DNA of 64,000 nt, taken from positions 145,968 through 209,967 of the forward strand of contig WHVA01000168.1 of the NCBI GenBank assembly GCA_015179125.1. The letters are read 5' to 3'. Positions 53,678 through 64,000 of the stretch are shown here, in pieces (position 1 is the stretch's first letter; the number at the start of each line of letters is the position of its first letter). This DNA comes from Gautieria morchelliformis. Lineage: Eukaryota; Basidiomycota; Agaricomycetes; Gomphales; Gomphaceae. The notes under the pieces are model-generated. The model saw nothing but the letters and a program-made list of their open reading frames with translations, was not told where the DNA came from and ran no database searches. The translations under genes were made by a program, and so were the position numbers.

Positions 53678-54165
53678 TCAATGAGCCAGGTTCGGCGTCG
53701 GCGCTTGGGTGATCCTGCTCACCCGTGGCCCCTTGTCCTCGTTCTTCGATTCGTCGTCGTCGAATGAGACCTTGCCCGTGGGGATCACCTCGTTTCCCTT
53801 GCGGATCATCCCTGGGCTCGAGAAGTCCAGGGTTATGCCGAATCTCCTTAGGAACGGTGTCCCTAAGATCGCGTCGTAATATTCGACGTTTGCTACGTCG
53901 AAGTATTCATCGTATGTCCCGCGACCAAACTTGATGGTCGTGTTCATTCCATAGTTGATCGTGGAACGGCTGCCTATGCAGGCTAGCTGCAGCGCGATTG
54001 GTTGCTCCAGGGAGAATGTCTTCATCCCTGTAGCTCGTGTGAATTTGGGGGACAGCAGTACCCCTTCGCTGCCACTATCTAGCAGGCAGTGGGCTTTTAC
54101 GCCATTTATTTCCCAGTACCCCGATAGGGTACGGTTCTCACTACGCGGACGCGTTGGCCGTGTTC
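53678..54165 (-). CDS. Gypsy 1 aspartic protease region
   Basis: GVKAHCLLDSGSEGVLLSPK holds the DSGSE active-site motif (near 54080). Then come LQLACIGSRSTINYGMNTTI and YYDAILGTPFLRRFGITLDF, typical of retroelement proteases. It ends in a stop at 53678 before the RT frame; it is probably part of the Gag-Pro frame. Confidence 0.75.
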
Positions 54166-56800
54166 TGTGTTTGCTTCAGTGGTGATACACCGGCTCGGCC
54201 GCCTTGTCTGGCGTGACCGATGTGCGTGCTGCCATGACTTTCGTGGCGGTTTCATCTTCCAGCGCGAATCTGATCGCGCTGACCTGTAGGTGTGTCTCCA
54301 CCTCTTCGTCCCATTCATAGTATTGGGACGGCTCAGGGTCCCACTCTTCAGCGGGCGTGTCTCCGTTATCCGGAGTGTCGTTGGGTTGGGGATCACCCTC
54401 CCCCTCTTCAACAATCTGTTGAAGAGGCTTTGATCGGGGTCCGTCTCCGGATCCTCGGCTTCACCGTCGTGCCTCACGGCCGCTGTCCTTATACCGGACC
54501 TAAGCTGGGGGCATTCTGCCTTCTTGTGGCCAGGTTGGGCGCATTCAAAGCATGCGGTGTTGCTTTGGCTGCTGCTGGGCCTGTCATTGGGCCGGCCCGA
54601 CGTTTTCGTCGGTGGGGCAGGTCGCGGGACGATCCTGACGCTTGAGGCTGTTTAGCTTCAGGCGGGCGTCCAGCTTGTGCTGGGCGTGAGGGCGGTAGCC
54701 GTTGACCTGTTCCGCTTCTTGCGAACAGGCTGGGCCTGGTCAGGCCCGTTTGTGTCAATGGCTTGCTCCCTGTGAGCCGGGCGGCCTTGCCGTTGCTGCT
54801 GCGCTTTCTGCCGGCGCATCCCCATGTTGTATCGGGATGCCTCCTCGATCATCCGGGCTGTCTCGAAGAGTTGCTCTATTGAGCTGCTCTCAGCATTATA
54901 GCCCTTTTTGAGGACCTCGTTGCGCAGCGTTTCGCCTAGCGCAGATACAAACCGTCTCCGGAATGTGTACTCGTCTGGCGGCTGTATCATACGTGCCGCA
55001 TATTTCTGAGCTCGTTCAGCATCTCCTGAACGGTTTTCATGCCTTGCATGACCGTGTCGAACTTATTCGATGCGTGATGGTATGTCAGTGTGTGCAGGAA
55101 CCTCTTTTGAAGGCCTTGCATCACAGATTCCAGCATCCAGATGCGGACCTGGCGATCGAAGCGTTCAACATTTCGAAGGAACCATTCCTGGGCTTCGCCG
55201 GTGAGGCGAGTGCCCACATAGCCGACCTGCATGTCATGCTGGTTGGTCCTAGGAGGCAATTCATTTTAGCCATCGTAGGATGGCTGCCACGAAGATTTCA
55301 AACTCTTCGAGGTCCGATCCCCCTGCATATGGCTCGGGGTGGGCCAATTTTACGCTGGCCTTCCTAGCACAGACTTCTCCGGGTCTGTGTCCGCGGCGTC
55401 TGCCAACGCCACGCGGATCATCCGGTGATCCCGTCGTACGGCTCCATTGGTATGACGTCGGCCTGGTCAGGGATTCCCTGGCCTTCCGTTGGGGCCATGG
55501 ATCGCTCGCGCGGTTGTGACGCCGCGCGGGGTAGGCTGTTATATGCCCTGACGGGCCCCAGGCCCGGATCGGGCTCGGGATCGGGAGCATTTTGTGCTCT
55601 CGGTTCTGGGGCGTTTTGTGCCTGGTGTCCCCGGTCAGTCCCGCGTTGCGGATCCGTAGCCTGCTGTTGTAGGCAGCGCACGCTTGCCATGCTCTTGTAC
55701 GGCTTGCGTGAGCTGCTCGTCGGGTAGCTGAGCGGTGTGGCTGTGGGCCACCGTTTCTTCAGCGTTCTTCGCTAGTAGCTCGAGTGCCCGTGTGGCGGCG
55801 CGCGGCTGCGGCTTCTTTACGCTGCCAGTGTGCGACTTCGATCTAAGCTCTCGGTCGTCGTTTCAGAGTCAGGCTCTGAGGCGACCTGATCCCTAACGAT
55901 CTGTTGGATCATTTTACGGCTGTCCGTTGGGGCAGCCGGTTGTTCCTGAGGTTCGTTCCCGAACCTTACATCCTGTTCGACCGGGACGGCTGGCGGCGGC
56001 ATTCGCTGTTTGTCTCGCTCATTTCGGCCGCGTTGCGGCTGCGTTCATTGGCTGCGGACTGTCGCGAGCTCGGACGAGTTGCGTCGTGTTCCCCACGTGG
56101 GTGGAGTGCTGTCTGGACGTCCTCCAGCATGGCTGCGTCTTGCAGCCTGATCTCCTCCGCCTGGTGGAGTTCCTTGCCGATTGCCATTAGGGCGGCAGTG
56201 GCGTTGTCAAGCTGCGATGCCAGCTGATCGTGCTTGTGGCGCGTCAGTGTACTTCGGTGCAGCGCAGCCTGCACCTGTTTGTTCAGGGCCTCTGCCGTCT
56301 CGTGGTCGATGGCGTGAGCCCTCGAGCTCTTGCGACTAGAGCTCAAGTATTCCGAGTCCTGACCATCGTCTGGGGCTCGTCTTTTTGCGTCGTCCTCCTT
56401 CAGGGACGATCGTCGTCGCTCTACTTCGTGAGCGTTGGTTTGAGTCGTGGCTTTGTGCCCGTCTCGACGTCGTTGCTCTACCGTCTGACGACGGCGAGAC
56501 TTCTCTGCCCTTTCCTTTGTCCTCGGGCAGAGGGAGATGGGGGGCGGTGCCGGCTCGTTGCTCGGCGTCGTCTCTTCTTCGGCCACGCTCGACGAGACTG
56601 GTCGGGGTTTTCCTCGTTCTCTACTGAGGGGACGAGGGCGGTGAGATCTACGATCTCTCCATCTTCTATTGTCCTGGTCTCTTGGTCCAGGATAGCATCA
56701 GCCGTCGTGTCACTGGGCTGCGCCTGGGGTGTGGACTCGAGCTCGTCGCTCGTGTCCGTCTTCGACTGCGTGGAATCATCATGCTCGCAGCCACAGTAGA
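54106..56800 (-). pseudogene. Gypsy 1 Gag, broken by several frameshifts
   Basis: N-terminal charged part (56586-55966: HKHDQLASQLDNATAALMAI, coiled coil), then a Gag core in changing frames: PYAGGSDLEEFEIFVAAILR, HDMQVGYVGTRLTGEAQEWF, DEYTFRRRFVSALGETLRNE, ESSSIEQLFETARMIEEASR. A CCHC knuckle remnant (AQPGHKKAECPQL) is near 54520. At least four frame changes separate these parts, so this copy cannot make a normal Gag. Confidence 0.75.
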
Positions 56801-56918
56801 GGGTCTACTGGAGGGTCTCAACGATGTTTAGTCGTCGACGCAGCGATCTTTTTCAAGATTGCTTCGAATCCACTATCGTTGGTCGTGTGGCGATCAACCA
56901 CAGGATAGTTCAAAAAGG

Positions 56919-57132
56919 TGTAAAGATGTCGATCTTAGGACCTTGTATCACAAGGGCACTGCAGAACTTGACCAATGAGTGGTATTATGAATGCTACGTA
57001 GTGACAGGTAAGAGTAAGATGCGATGGGGACCGCTGGCCGGTTCCCACGCATAAACTATACAGTGGGTCCCTAAGGGGCCCACTGGGATTATGTAATAAC
57101 TAATGTACATGTAGATACACGGGTTATTTACA
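56919..57132 (-). repeat. Gypsy LTR 2, shared by copies 1 and 2
   Basis: 214 bp, same orientation as LTR 1. It serves as 5' LTR of copy 1. It is followed by GTGGC, the inverse of the GCCAC after LTR 3. Confidence 0.9.
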
Positions 57133-57235
57133 GTGGCCCTGCCTCCACGGCGGGGACAGTTCGCCCTCCCTACCCCAGGGAGGGAGTGATCATACCACTC
57201 GGAGACCCGCCGATCTCTGAGACGGGCCTCCTACC

Positions 57236-58090
57236 ATGGCCGGTAGGAAAGGCCCAACAGCGTCGTACTCAATGGTACGACGTCTGCCCGCTCGACGACC
57301 ACGCTTCGTCGAACTCATAGCGCGGGCAAAAGAAACACCGCAGCTCGTGCGTACCCGTGAGATGATCGGCGTATTCAAACGCGTCGAGCGTGAACAACGC
57401 GCTCGCAATCCCAAAAGGGATTGTCTCGTGATAGCGGATGGCACCCCGTACGACATTACGGCCATCCTGAAGGGTTGGATACACAACCCTGAAGGGATCC
57501 CATCCGCCATCCGTGACAATGTGGACGGCACCTTCAACCTAGACGACATGGACGTCTGGATGTGGTTGAAGGCCCTCGCGCCCCGGGTCAAAGGGGTCAC
57601 ATCACCACTCAGGGCGAGGCTACTCGACCTCTTCGGCTCGACAGACCAATGGTCGAGCCTCGTCGACGCCAGGGAAGTGCTGACGCCTCAGAGCACCACC
57701 CTGCGGCGCTCAATCATGGGCCCATTCCCTGTGGAGGGCCGAGCCGGCCCCGACATCCCACTCGCGGAGATCGCGAGATGGTTGGCCCGCTACGCGGGAG
57801 TCACTCACGAGCGAGCGGCGCGCATTGAACATTACGTTCAGCGCAGCATCACCGGCGCGGCATTCAGCGCCGCCGCCCGTGAGGGCCAACAAAAGGTCAT
57901 CGAGACCAGCCATGTGAGGGCCGCAGTGCCGCGACCCTCACTCACGCTCAGCTCGACCAAGAGCTGGCGCGCTTCCGGCCCCCTCCTCAAACGGAGGACC
58001 CGGCCGTTGAGGCCATGCTCCGTGAGGACGCGGGCCCCAGCGCCCAAGCGGAGACCGCCGCTAGTGGTGAGACCGACCAACCTCACCTGA
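57236..58090 (+). pseudogene. Inverted C-terminal part of the extra gypsy frame
   Basis: Matches the C-terminal half of the 48212-50398 frame (RFVELIARAKETPQLVRTRE, GWIHNPEGIPSAIRDNVDGT, RYAGVTHERAARIEHYVQRS) but on the plus strand. It is cut from its N-terminal half (58461-59606, minus strand) by LTR 3 and the inversion, and its tail is frameshifted near 57950. Confidence 0.85.
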
Positions 58091-58246
58091 TCACCACCGA
58101 TGACGTGGAGGTGCCCCGGAGGAGTCACGTGCTCCTCCGGCCCCGTACGACGATGTCGTCGTCGTATCGGCCACTCTAGAGGACTCCCTCATGGACGACC
58201 TTTATGAGTAGTAATTAACCCCTATAGTTATCTATAGAGGGGAGGG

Positions 58247-58460
58247 TGTAAATAACCTGTGTATCTACATGTACATTAGTTATTACATAATCCCAGTGGG
58301 CCCCTTAGGGACCCACTGTATAGTTTATGCGTGGGAACTGGCCAGCGGTCTCCATCGCATCTTACTCTTACCTGTCACTATGTAGCATTCAGAATACCAC
58401 TCATTGGTCAAGTTCTGCAGTGCCCTTGTGATACAAGGTCCTAAGATCGACATCTTTACA
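58247..58460 (+). repeat. Gypsy LTR 3, inverted relative to LTRs 1 and 2
   Basis: 214 bp, plus strand TGTAAATAACC to CATCTTTACA. Followed by GCCAC at 58461-58465. It shares with LTR 2 four of the five bases that separate LTR 2 from LTR 1. Confidence 0.9.
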
Positions 58461-59606
58461 GCCACGCCAGGCCCGATGTACTGGGCCTCGATCTGTGCTA
58501 CCCGCCGTTGAAGGGTGGGGTCGTTGATGGTGTGCGACGGTGACGCCACTAGGTAAGTGCTAATTGCACTTTCCTTCGCAATGGCTAGCCCATTGAGGAG
58601 TGGGGGGAGCGCCACAATTTCTTGCGCTTCTTCTTTGGCTGTTCCGCCAGCGCTGTGCCCGTTCGGGGTCGTACGTCTTCCAGACGGATGAGTCAGACTC
58701 CCATCCATCTGGGACGCCGTACGCGGAGTCGGAAGGCGCGCTCTGCCCTTCCGTTGTTGTCATCGTTGGGGTCGCGCGACAATCGGGACGCTAGCCCCAA
58801 TGTTGGCACGCCAGCAGAGGTGCCATCGCGCGAGGGATGATGCCCGGCCACTGGGTCCGTAGCCGGGTCATGTCGTGGCCTTTTTGAGGCAACGTGGGCC
58901 AGGGTAACCTGGAGCTGGGCTGCGCTCAGCTGTTGCTCCAGTCCTTGATCCTTGCGCGCTCGGTTGCGAGCGCGTCGTCGCGGTCCTCGACCGCGCGTTC
59001 CAGCTCCTGACCTCCTTTTTAAGGTCATGGATGTCCCGGAGGGGCTCCTCCCACGTGTCACGCGCGATGCCCCGTGGGAGCCATCCCCAGGCTGCATTGA
59101 CGGCGTCGCCGATGTCCTCATCTCGCAATTTGACCTTGCGGGTGCCGGTCGCGGCCCTAAGGTGCACGGCGTAGTCCGCGCATGTTGAGCAATCGTCCGG
59201 GTGGACGATGGCAAGGGTGTCCTCCCAGCCCACGATCATCCAGTGCTCCTGGTCTATTGGAGCATGGAGAATGTCTGCAGCCCCTTGTCTCGGGGCCGAT
59301 GTCTGCGTTGTGGACGTTGACGGGTCAACGTCCATTCCATCTTTGGGGGGCATCATCTTCATGGGTAGATGATGGTGGTTGCTTCCAAGAAGCGATGCGC
59401 CCTCGGAAAGATCCGAGGTGAAAATTTAACCGCGCCGTGGCCGGCACGTCACGTGGCCGGCACGTCACGTGGGCCGGCACGTCACGTGGCCTGCACGTGA
59501 CAGACCGTCTAGCGGCATCTGGGAGGTCGCGTGGCTTGCCCACCCCCCGAAGCTCTAGGTAGCTATCTAGGGCTTCGAGGTCTTGCAGGACGACATGGGT
59601 TCCCAT
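58461..59606 (-). pseudogene. N-terminal part of the extra gypsy frame, copy 2
   Basis: Contains MARLNFHLGSFRGRIASWKQ equivalent sequence, EHWMIVGWEDTLAIVHPDDC and HDLKKEVRSWNARSRTATTR (frameshifted coiled coil). It ends at LTR 3. Confidence 0.8.
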
Positions 59607-60830
59607 GTCACATCACCTAGGGTCCAACGGACTGGAACTCCAGGTCCGTCGAGTTTATCCATCGATGTGCGATAATCTCGTCGACGAGCCACTCCTCGTC
59701 GTCATTTGCTCCGAAGTCATAAAATGACTTGGCCTCGCGACGAGGGAACAATTCGTCGTTGTTAGCCTCGTATCGCCGCACGAGACTTGAATGGAAGACC
59801 GGTGAAATGCGACGCTTTTCAGTTCGTCGGGAAGATCGAGGGTCACAGTCGAGGCGTTGTTGTGAGCCTCGATGATGCGGTACGGTCTGATGTACCGCGG
59901 GACTAGCTTTCTGGCTCTTCCTTTCGGGAGAGTTAGGTTTTGTGTCGAGAGGTAGACGCGGTCGTTGGCGCGTACCTGTCGCTCGCCATACGTTTCTTAT
60001 TTGCGTGAAACGTTTGCGTCACTCGATGCTCTATGATTGCATCGTGTGCCGCCATCAGGTTCCATTTTGCCTGATGTGCGAATCGGGCCACCCCCTTGAA
60101 CGGGGTGTCCGTGGATATGGGGAGGTCTATCTGCGGCATATATCCGTGGTTCAGCTCGAAACGTGCGAACCCTGTGGTCACGCTGACGTTGCTGTTGAGG
60201 GCAACCTCAACCATTGGGCATTTCAATGCCCAATCCTTCTGATCATCTCTGACGACCGCGCGCAATATCTGGCCGATCGAGCGGTTTGCCCGCTCAGTTG
60301 CTCCATCCGTTTGGGGTGGAAGGCATTGACATGAGGAGCTTAGTCCCCATGAGTCGCTGGAGTTCACGCCAGAAGATCGACGTGAACTTTGAGTCTCTGT
60401 CTGAGACAATGGAGTCGGGAACTCCGTGTAGTCAGATGACCTCTTTCAGAAACAGCCAGGCTACTCCTTGGCTGACACGCTCGTCGTGGTTGGCACGAGG
60501 TGTACGAGCGACGTTAGTCGGTCGATGACTACCATCAGGTAGTCACAGTCGTTGGACTTGGGCAGGGGCCCCATGAAGTCGATGCCAATCGACTGCCACG
60601 GCCTATCCGGAATGGGTAGGTGTGTAGTAGGCATTTGGGCCGTTGTGGCCCGGTTTTCGTCATCTGACACCTCGCACACAATGTGCCCGATCGATGATAA
60701 TTTCGATCAGCCTCCTTCCCCTTGAAGAACAGAGCGGGGACGGCAACGACATCTTTCTTGAGCTGATTCTTCGTGCAGATCAGCCCGTCCCAGATCCCAA
60801 ATCTCGGGTGCGCGTCCGGGTGCGCCATGA
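59607..60830 (-). pseudogene. Gypsy 2 integrase remnants
   Basis: [40 protein letters not shown] and PFKGVARFAHQAKWNLMAAH in several frames. The zinc-finger segment between DRNYHRSG and LCARCQM is deleted. Confidence 0.8.
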
Positions 60831-61931
60831 TCTTGTGACCATGGTGTCCCTATGGTACACGTCTCGTAGGACCTTAGACAGGTCTACGCTTTGCTCAACG
60901 ATACAGCGCAGGGTTGCCATCATTCCCTGCGGCGATGGCTCTGATGTCATCGTCATCGTCGCTGGACGCGGCGACGTGCGCGGGCTCAGGTGAGCCCTCG
61001 TTTAATGCAGCGGCTTCCGTTACTCTGCCTCTGTCTTCTCAGCGAGGCATTTAGAGCATCTTGTCGCCGCTGTTCGCAGCTTGACATACCGGTCGGGGCA
61101 ATAACTCACCGTCCGGATCTAAACGCGCATCCGCGTTCACGAAGACGTGGTCCGGGTGATTGTCATCGCTCGTGTCACTCTCGTAGTAGCGCGACAGGCA
61201 GTGTGCTACCTTGTTCTCTACACCGTCAACATGAACGGTGTTGAAATTGAACCAGGAGAGAAACTCCCACCATCTGACCTGTCGCTCAGATAGGCTCTTT
61301 TGGGTCTCGAAGTACTCGAGTCCCTTGTGTCTGTGACGAGGGTGAACCTTCGCCCCAGCAGTTTGTCCTCCCACTTCATGAGAGCCTCGAGCACCGCGAT
61401 AGTCTCGTGCTCATGAGTCCGGTAGTGTTGCTGAGCAACGCTGAACTTCTTTGACAAGAAGCGGCCGGTCGACAAGTTTTCCAGTCAGGACCTTGGCCGT
61501 AGACCGCACCGACGCCGGCTTTTGATCCGTCGTGATCACCAGATCGGTTCGGGCACCTTGCGTCTACTGGATGCAGGATCGAGGCCTTACAGGCCAACGC
61601 CTTAATGCTTTGCCAGCATTTGCGAGCAGTGGTGTCCATTCGATGGACGGTTATTACGAGCACAGCCCGATAGCGGGTGGTATATGCGATAACATCCGCA
61701 TGTAGTCTGCCAGATACTGTACCAGCCCGAGAAACGCTGGACGTCGTTGAACGTCCGTGGCCTGCGCCACTCGCAGATCGTTGCACTTATCCTCGTCGGC
61801 ATGTACCCCTCGGCCATCGATCATATGGCCGAGGCACTCCATTCGGATGGAGTAGAGGCCACCTTTTTCTTGCTCAGAAAGAGGTGGTTCTTCCTCAGTC
61901 TGTCAAAGACAATGTAGAGGTGCTCTTCATG
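60831..61931 (-). pseudogene. Gypsy 2 RT-RNase H remnants
   Basis: TLVTDTRDSSTSRP (frameshifted), WWEFLSWFNFNTVHVDGVEN, QHYRTHEHETIAVLEALMKW and MECLGHMIDGRGVHADEDK in shifting frames. The upstream RT half, including the catalytic box, is absent because the copy ends at 61931. Confidence 0.82.
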
Positions 61932-62543
61932 TGTTACAACCGTCATTTCCAACTTCCGACCCATTCTCGCCATACATTCCGCCTCTCCAATAGTTCCGCC
62001 CAACGTTCCGCCCCTCCGACATTTCCGACATTCCGCCCCTTGTACATTTCCCTTGTCTTTCGACTCTATTACTCGGACCCACCGGACCCACCTCGCCATC
62101 CATCAAAACATATATCCGGTCACCCTTGTAGTTCGTTGTCAGATATGTTCTTCCGACCCCTTGTTCTTTGCCATTGTTCTACCTTACCCTGAACCCCCCT
62201 TGTAGTCCCATGTTCCCAATAAGTTAGTTCCCACACATTGTACTCGACTTCCGCTTCCTCCGGAATTTGCTTAGTACAACACCATTACTTGTTGCTCTGC
62301 GCTTTGTATAAAAACCCCCTCATGTATGTCTGTTATTCTGCAATCAATAATCACCTTCGATACTTGATTTCCTTCGCTCCATCTCCTGTTTTTAGCACAG
62401 CGAGTCTAGCAAGATCTCAGTCTCTCTCTCAGCCTTCCGTCTTCCGCCCTCCGCCTCAGTTCCGACTCAAGTTCCGACCAAACCTCTGGTCCAGTACTTT
62501 CCAACTTCCGGCTCATTTCCGAAATACCTAGGACGATAGTTCA
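61932..62543 (+). repeat. 5' LTR of gypsy 3
   Basis: Starts TGTTACAACC, ends near ATAGTTCA. Has a TATAAAA box at 62307-62313 and many TTCCGAC motifs. The right boundary is inferred from the CA before TTGGGGGCGCAACC. Confidence 0.75.
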
Positions 62544-62650
62544 TTGGGGGCGCAACCTATAAGTTGAAGCCGCTGTCCTTTCCAGTTCCGACTTAGTGGA
62601 AATCTCGATACGTAACAGTATTATCTGATTCCCACCCGATAACTATCACT

Positions 62651-64000
62651 ATGCCTCCTCGTACCACAGCTACTTCAGCTCGAGCAGGAGCTGTCGAAGC
62701 TCTCTCTTATTTTGGCAATCTTAGATCCGCAGCGCCAAGGCACGCGGAACCCTCCAGCAGCTCTCGTGCCGACGATGAGCTTTCCGATGTTTTCCGCAAC
62801 GTTTCGAAGAAGTTCCCGACGCTAATCCGACGACAATCCCGACTACGACGGAATTCGACGAGTAGCAGCGGCGAACAAACAGCAGCGTCATAACCGACGC
62901 CCAGCTCCACCACCACCACCTCCACCAGGACCACCTCCAGGCGGCCCTCATGGCGGTCCTCCCGCGGTCCTCCACCTCCAATTCCACCTCAGATTCCCGC
63001 CAACCCAGTTCCGCCTGCGCCAGTTCTGGATCTTGCACAAGCCATCGCCATGCTAGCCGGACAACTCCAGCGCCCGGCCCAAGCACCACCACGCCCCAAG
63101 ACAAAGTCCGCGAACCAGATCAGTTCGACGGTTCCGACCCCAAGAAGCTCCAGCCATTCTGGTTCAGCTTCAACTCAATTTCCGTGATCGTCCCGACGCC
63201 TTTCCCGACGACGAACGAAAGGTCAATTATGCCCTTTCCTATCTCCGAGGCACGGCGCTCGACTATTCGAACCCGCCCTCATGATCCGTTCGCTCTCGTC
63301 GACTGGGCCGACGATTACCCCAATTTCATTTCCGAACTCCGCAGCAACTTCGGACCATTTGATATGGAAGCCGATGCGGGAACGAACTCGATAAGCTTCG
63401 CATGAAAGACACTCATAAGATAGCTAAATATATCGTCACGTTTCAGCAGCTCGCTCCTCGAGTCCAATGGGGAGAAGCCGCACTCCGACGCCAGTTTTAC
63501 ATGGGCTTGCCATCCCGCATCAAGGATGAAATGCCCGCGTCGGAAAACCCGCCACCCTTACCGACCTCCGCAACCTCGCCCAATCCATCGATTCGCGCTA
63601 CTGGGAAAGACACTCCGAGATTGCTCGTGAAACTTCCGCCAGAGCAAGAACGACAAGTCTTCGACAAGATCTGATAAAGACAAGAAGAAGACCAATTCCG
63701 GAAACACCAACTCCGGAAACAACAACAACAACAGTTCCGGATCCAACTCCGGCAACCGGAACAACAACAACACCCCTCGGAACAACCAGGCCTCTGGTTC
63801 TAACACCAACGGCCCGAAGAGCACCCCGGATCTTTCCGACAAACTTGGGAAGGACGGAAAACTAACCCCTGTAGAACGCCAGCGACGCATGGACAACAAC
63901 CTTGCCTCTTCTGCGGCAAAGGAGGTCACGTCGCTCGCGACTGCACTCGCGCTTCCGCCTCCGCTGCTAAGGCCAAGGGCCGCGCAGCAAAGACGGAAGA
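62651..64000 (+). pseudogene. Gypsy 3 Gag, frameshifted, 3' end outside window
   Basis: ATG 62651 (MPPRTTATSARAGAVEALSY). The Gag core appears in changing frames: KVREPDQFDGSDPKKLQPF (about 63105), then KDTHKIAKYIVTFQQLAPRV and ALRRQFYMGLPSRIKDEM (63402-63540). After an Asn/Ser-rich linker a CCHC knuckle reads CLFCGKGGHVARDC (about 63903-63944). At least three frame changes are visible, so the copy looks inactive unless some are sequencing errors. Confidence 0.75.

Larger units (their letters stand above)
47962..57132 (-). mobile_element. Ty3/gypsy chromovirus 1, full length
   Basis: 9.17 kb element on the minus strand between 214 bp LTRs (5' LTR 56919-57132, 3' LTR 47962-48175). Order: gag, protease, RT-RNase H, integrase with chromodomain, an extra open frame, polypurine tract, LTR. 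RT before integrase marks it as gypsy. The two LTRs differ at five positions. No matching target duplication is found at its two ends, because the right LTR is shared with a second copy. Confidence 0.9.
57133..61931 (-). mobile_element. Gypsy chromovirus 2, 5' truncated, with an internal inversion
   Basis: Second copy of the same family, minus strand. 57133-58246 is inverted relative to the rest. 58461-59606 carries the N-terminal half of the extra frame, 59607-60830 integrase remnants, and 60830-61931 RT-RNase H remnants. The copy stops in mid-RT at 61931, where gypsy 3 has inserted (after CTTCATG, in the segment equivalent to EHEEHLYIVFDRL). It carries many small indels. Confidence 0.85.
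61932..64000 (+). mobile_element. Gypsy element 3, 5' part, runs off the window
   Basis: Plus-strand element inserted into gypsy 2. It starts with a 612 bp LTR, followed by a presumed primer site and a gag region that extends past the end. It is a different family from gypsy 1 and 2: longer LTR and unrelated Gag. A decayed solo LTR of this family lies at 32719-33275. Confidence 0.85.

Noticed and set aside
57190-57600. Minus-strand frame of 136 codons opposite the inverted extra gypsy frame
   Set aside because: The plus frame is conserved with copy 1 at the protein level, so the minus frame is its shadow.
1-64000. tRNA, rRNA or snRNA genes
   Set aside because: I looked for B-box-like and other conserved signals on both strands by eye and found none convincing; a covariance-model scan would be needed to exclude them.

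Overview
The window is fungal nuclear DNA, most likely from a basidiomycete (Agaricomycete type). Evidence: host genes are cut by many 50-70 bp GT-AG introns, the P450, Nth1, glutamate 5-kinase and Atg15 products read like basidiomycete proteins, and the repeats are the Ty1/copia, Ty3/gypsy, Ngaro-type, Helitron and Harbinger families common in those genomes. The species cannot be fixed from the sequence alone.

Gene island, 1-16.8 kb. In order: a cytochrome P450 (+), an endonuclease III homologue (+), glutamate 5-kinase (-), the autophagy lipase Atg15 (-), and a ribose-phosphate pyrophosphokinase gene (+) that is dead. The PRPP synthetase gene has several small indels and is split by a nested insertion: a TA-flanked TIR element entered the reading frame, and a complete copia retrotransposon (151 bp LTRs, GATTT target duplication) then entered the TIR element. 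Downstream lies a candidate three-exon gene for a 53-residue secreted peptide (-). The island's genes are unrelated housekeeping or metabolic functions, with no sign of a pathway cluster.

Repeat sea, 17.5-64 kb. From 17.5 to 35.3 kb there is a series of minus-oriented Helitrons. One (25.76-32.52 kb) carries an uninterrupted 1757-codon Rep/helicase gene. Its ends abut the ends of neighbouring Helitrons exactly (CTAG next to TCTAT), so this is a head-to-tail array. The neighbour at 18.4-25.8 kb hosts an Ngaro-type tyrosine-recombinase retrotransposon with A1-B1-A2-B2 split direct repeats. An older relic at 17.5 kb hosts a hAT-type MITE with an 8 bp target duplication. From 35.4 to 37.3 kb are the two broken genes of a Harbinger-like element (SANT-like protein and DDE transposase, convergent). 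From 37.3 to 45 kb the DNA is mostly AT-rich and unrecognised, with a pair of inverted repeats and a decayed plus-strand Helitron gene at 41.2-42.85 kb. From 45.0 to 47.96 kb is a structure with about 560 bp inverted arms, which contains a near-perfect 562 bp palindromic MITE (TAA duplication).

From 47.96 to 61.9 kb are two tandem minus-strand gypsy chromoviruses sharing an LTR. Each carries an extra long open frame of unknown function after the integrase. In the second copy a 1.1 kb segment between inverted LTRs has flipped. A third, plus-strand gypsy element starts at 61.93 kb and runs off the window. Most element genes are broken. The in-frame stops noted in the Ngaro, SANT and gag-like reading frames are TGA, and the three copia LTR differences are all CpG transitions, so methylation-linked CpG decay is likely.
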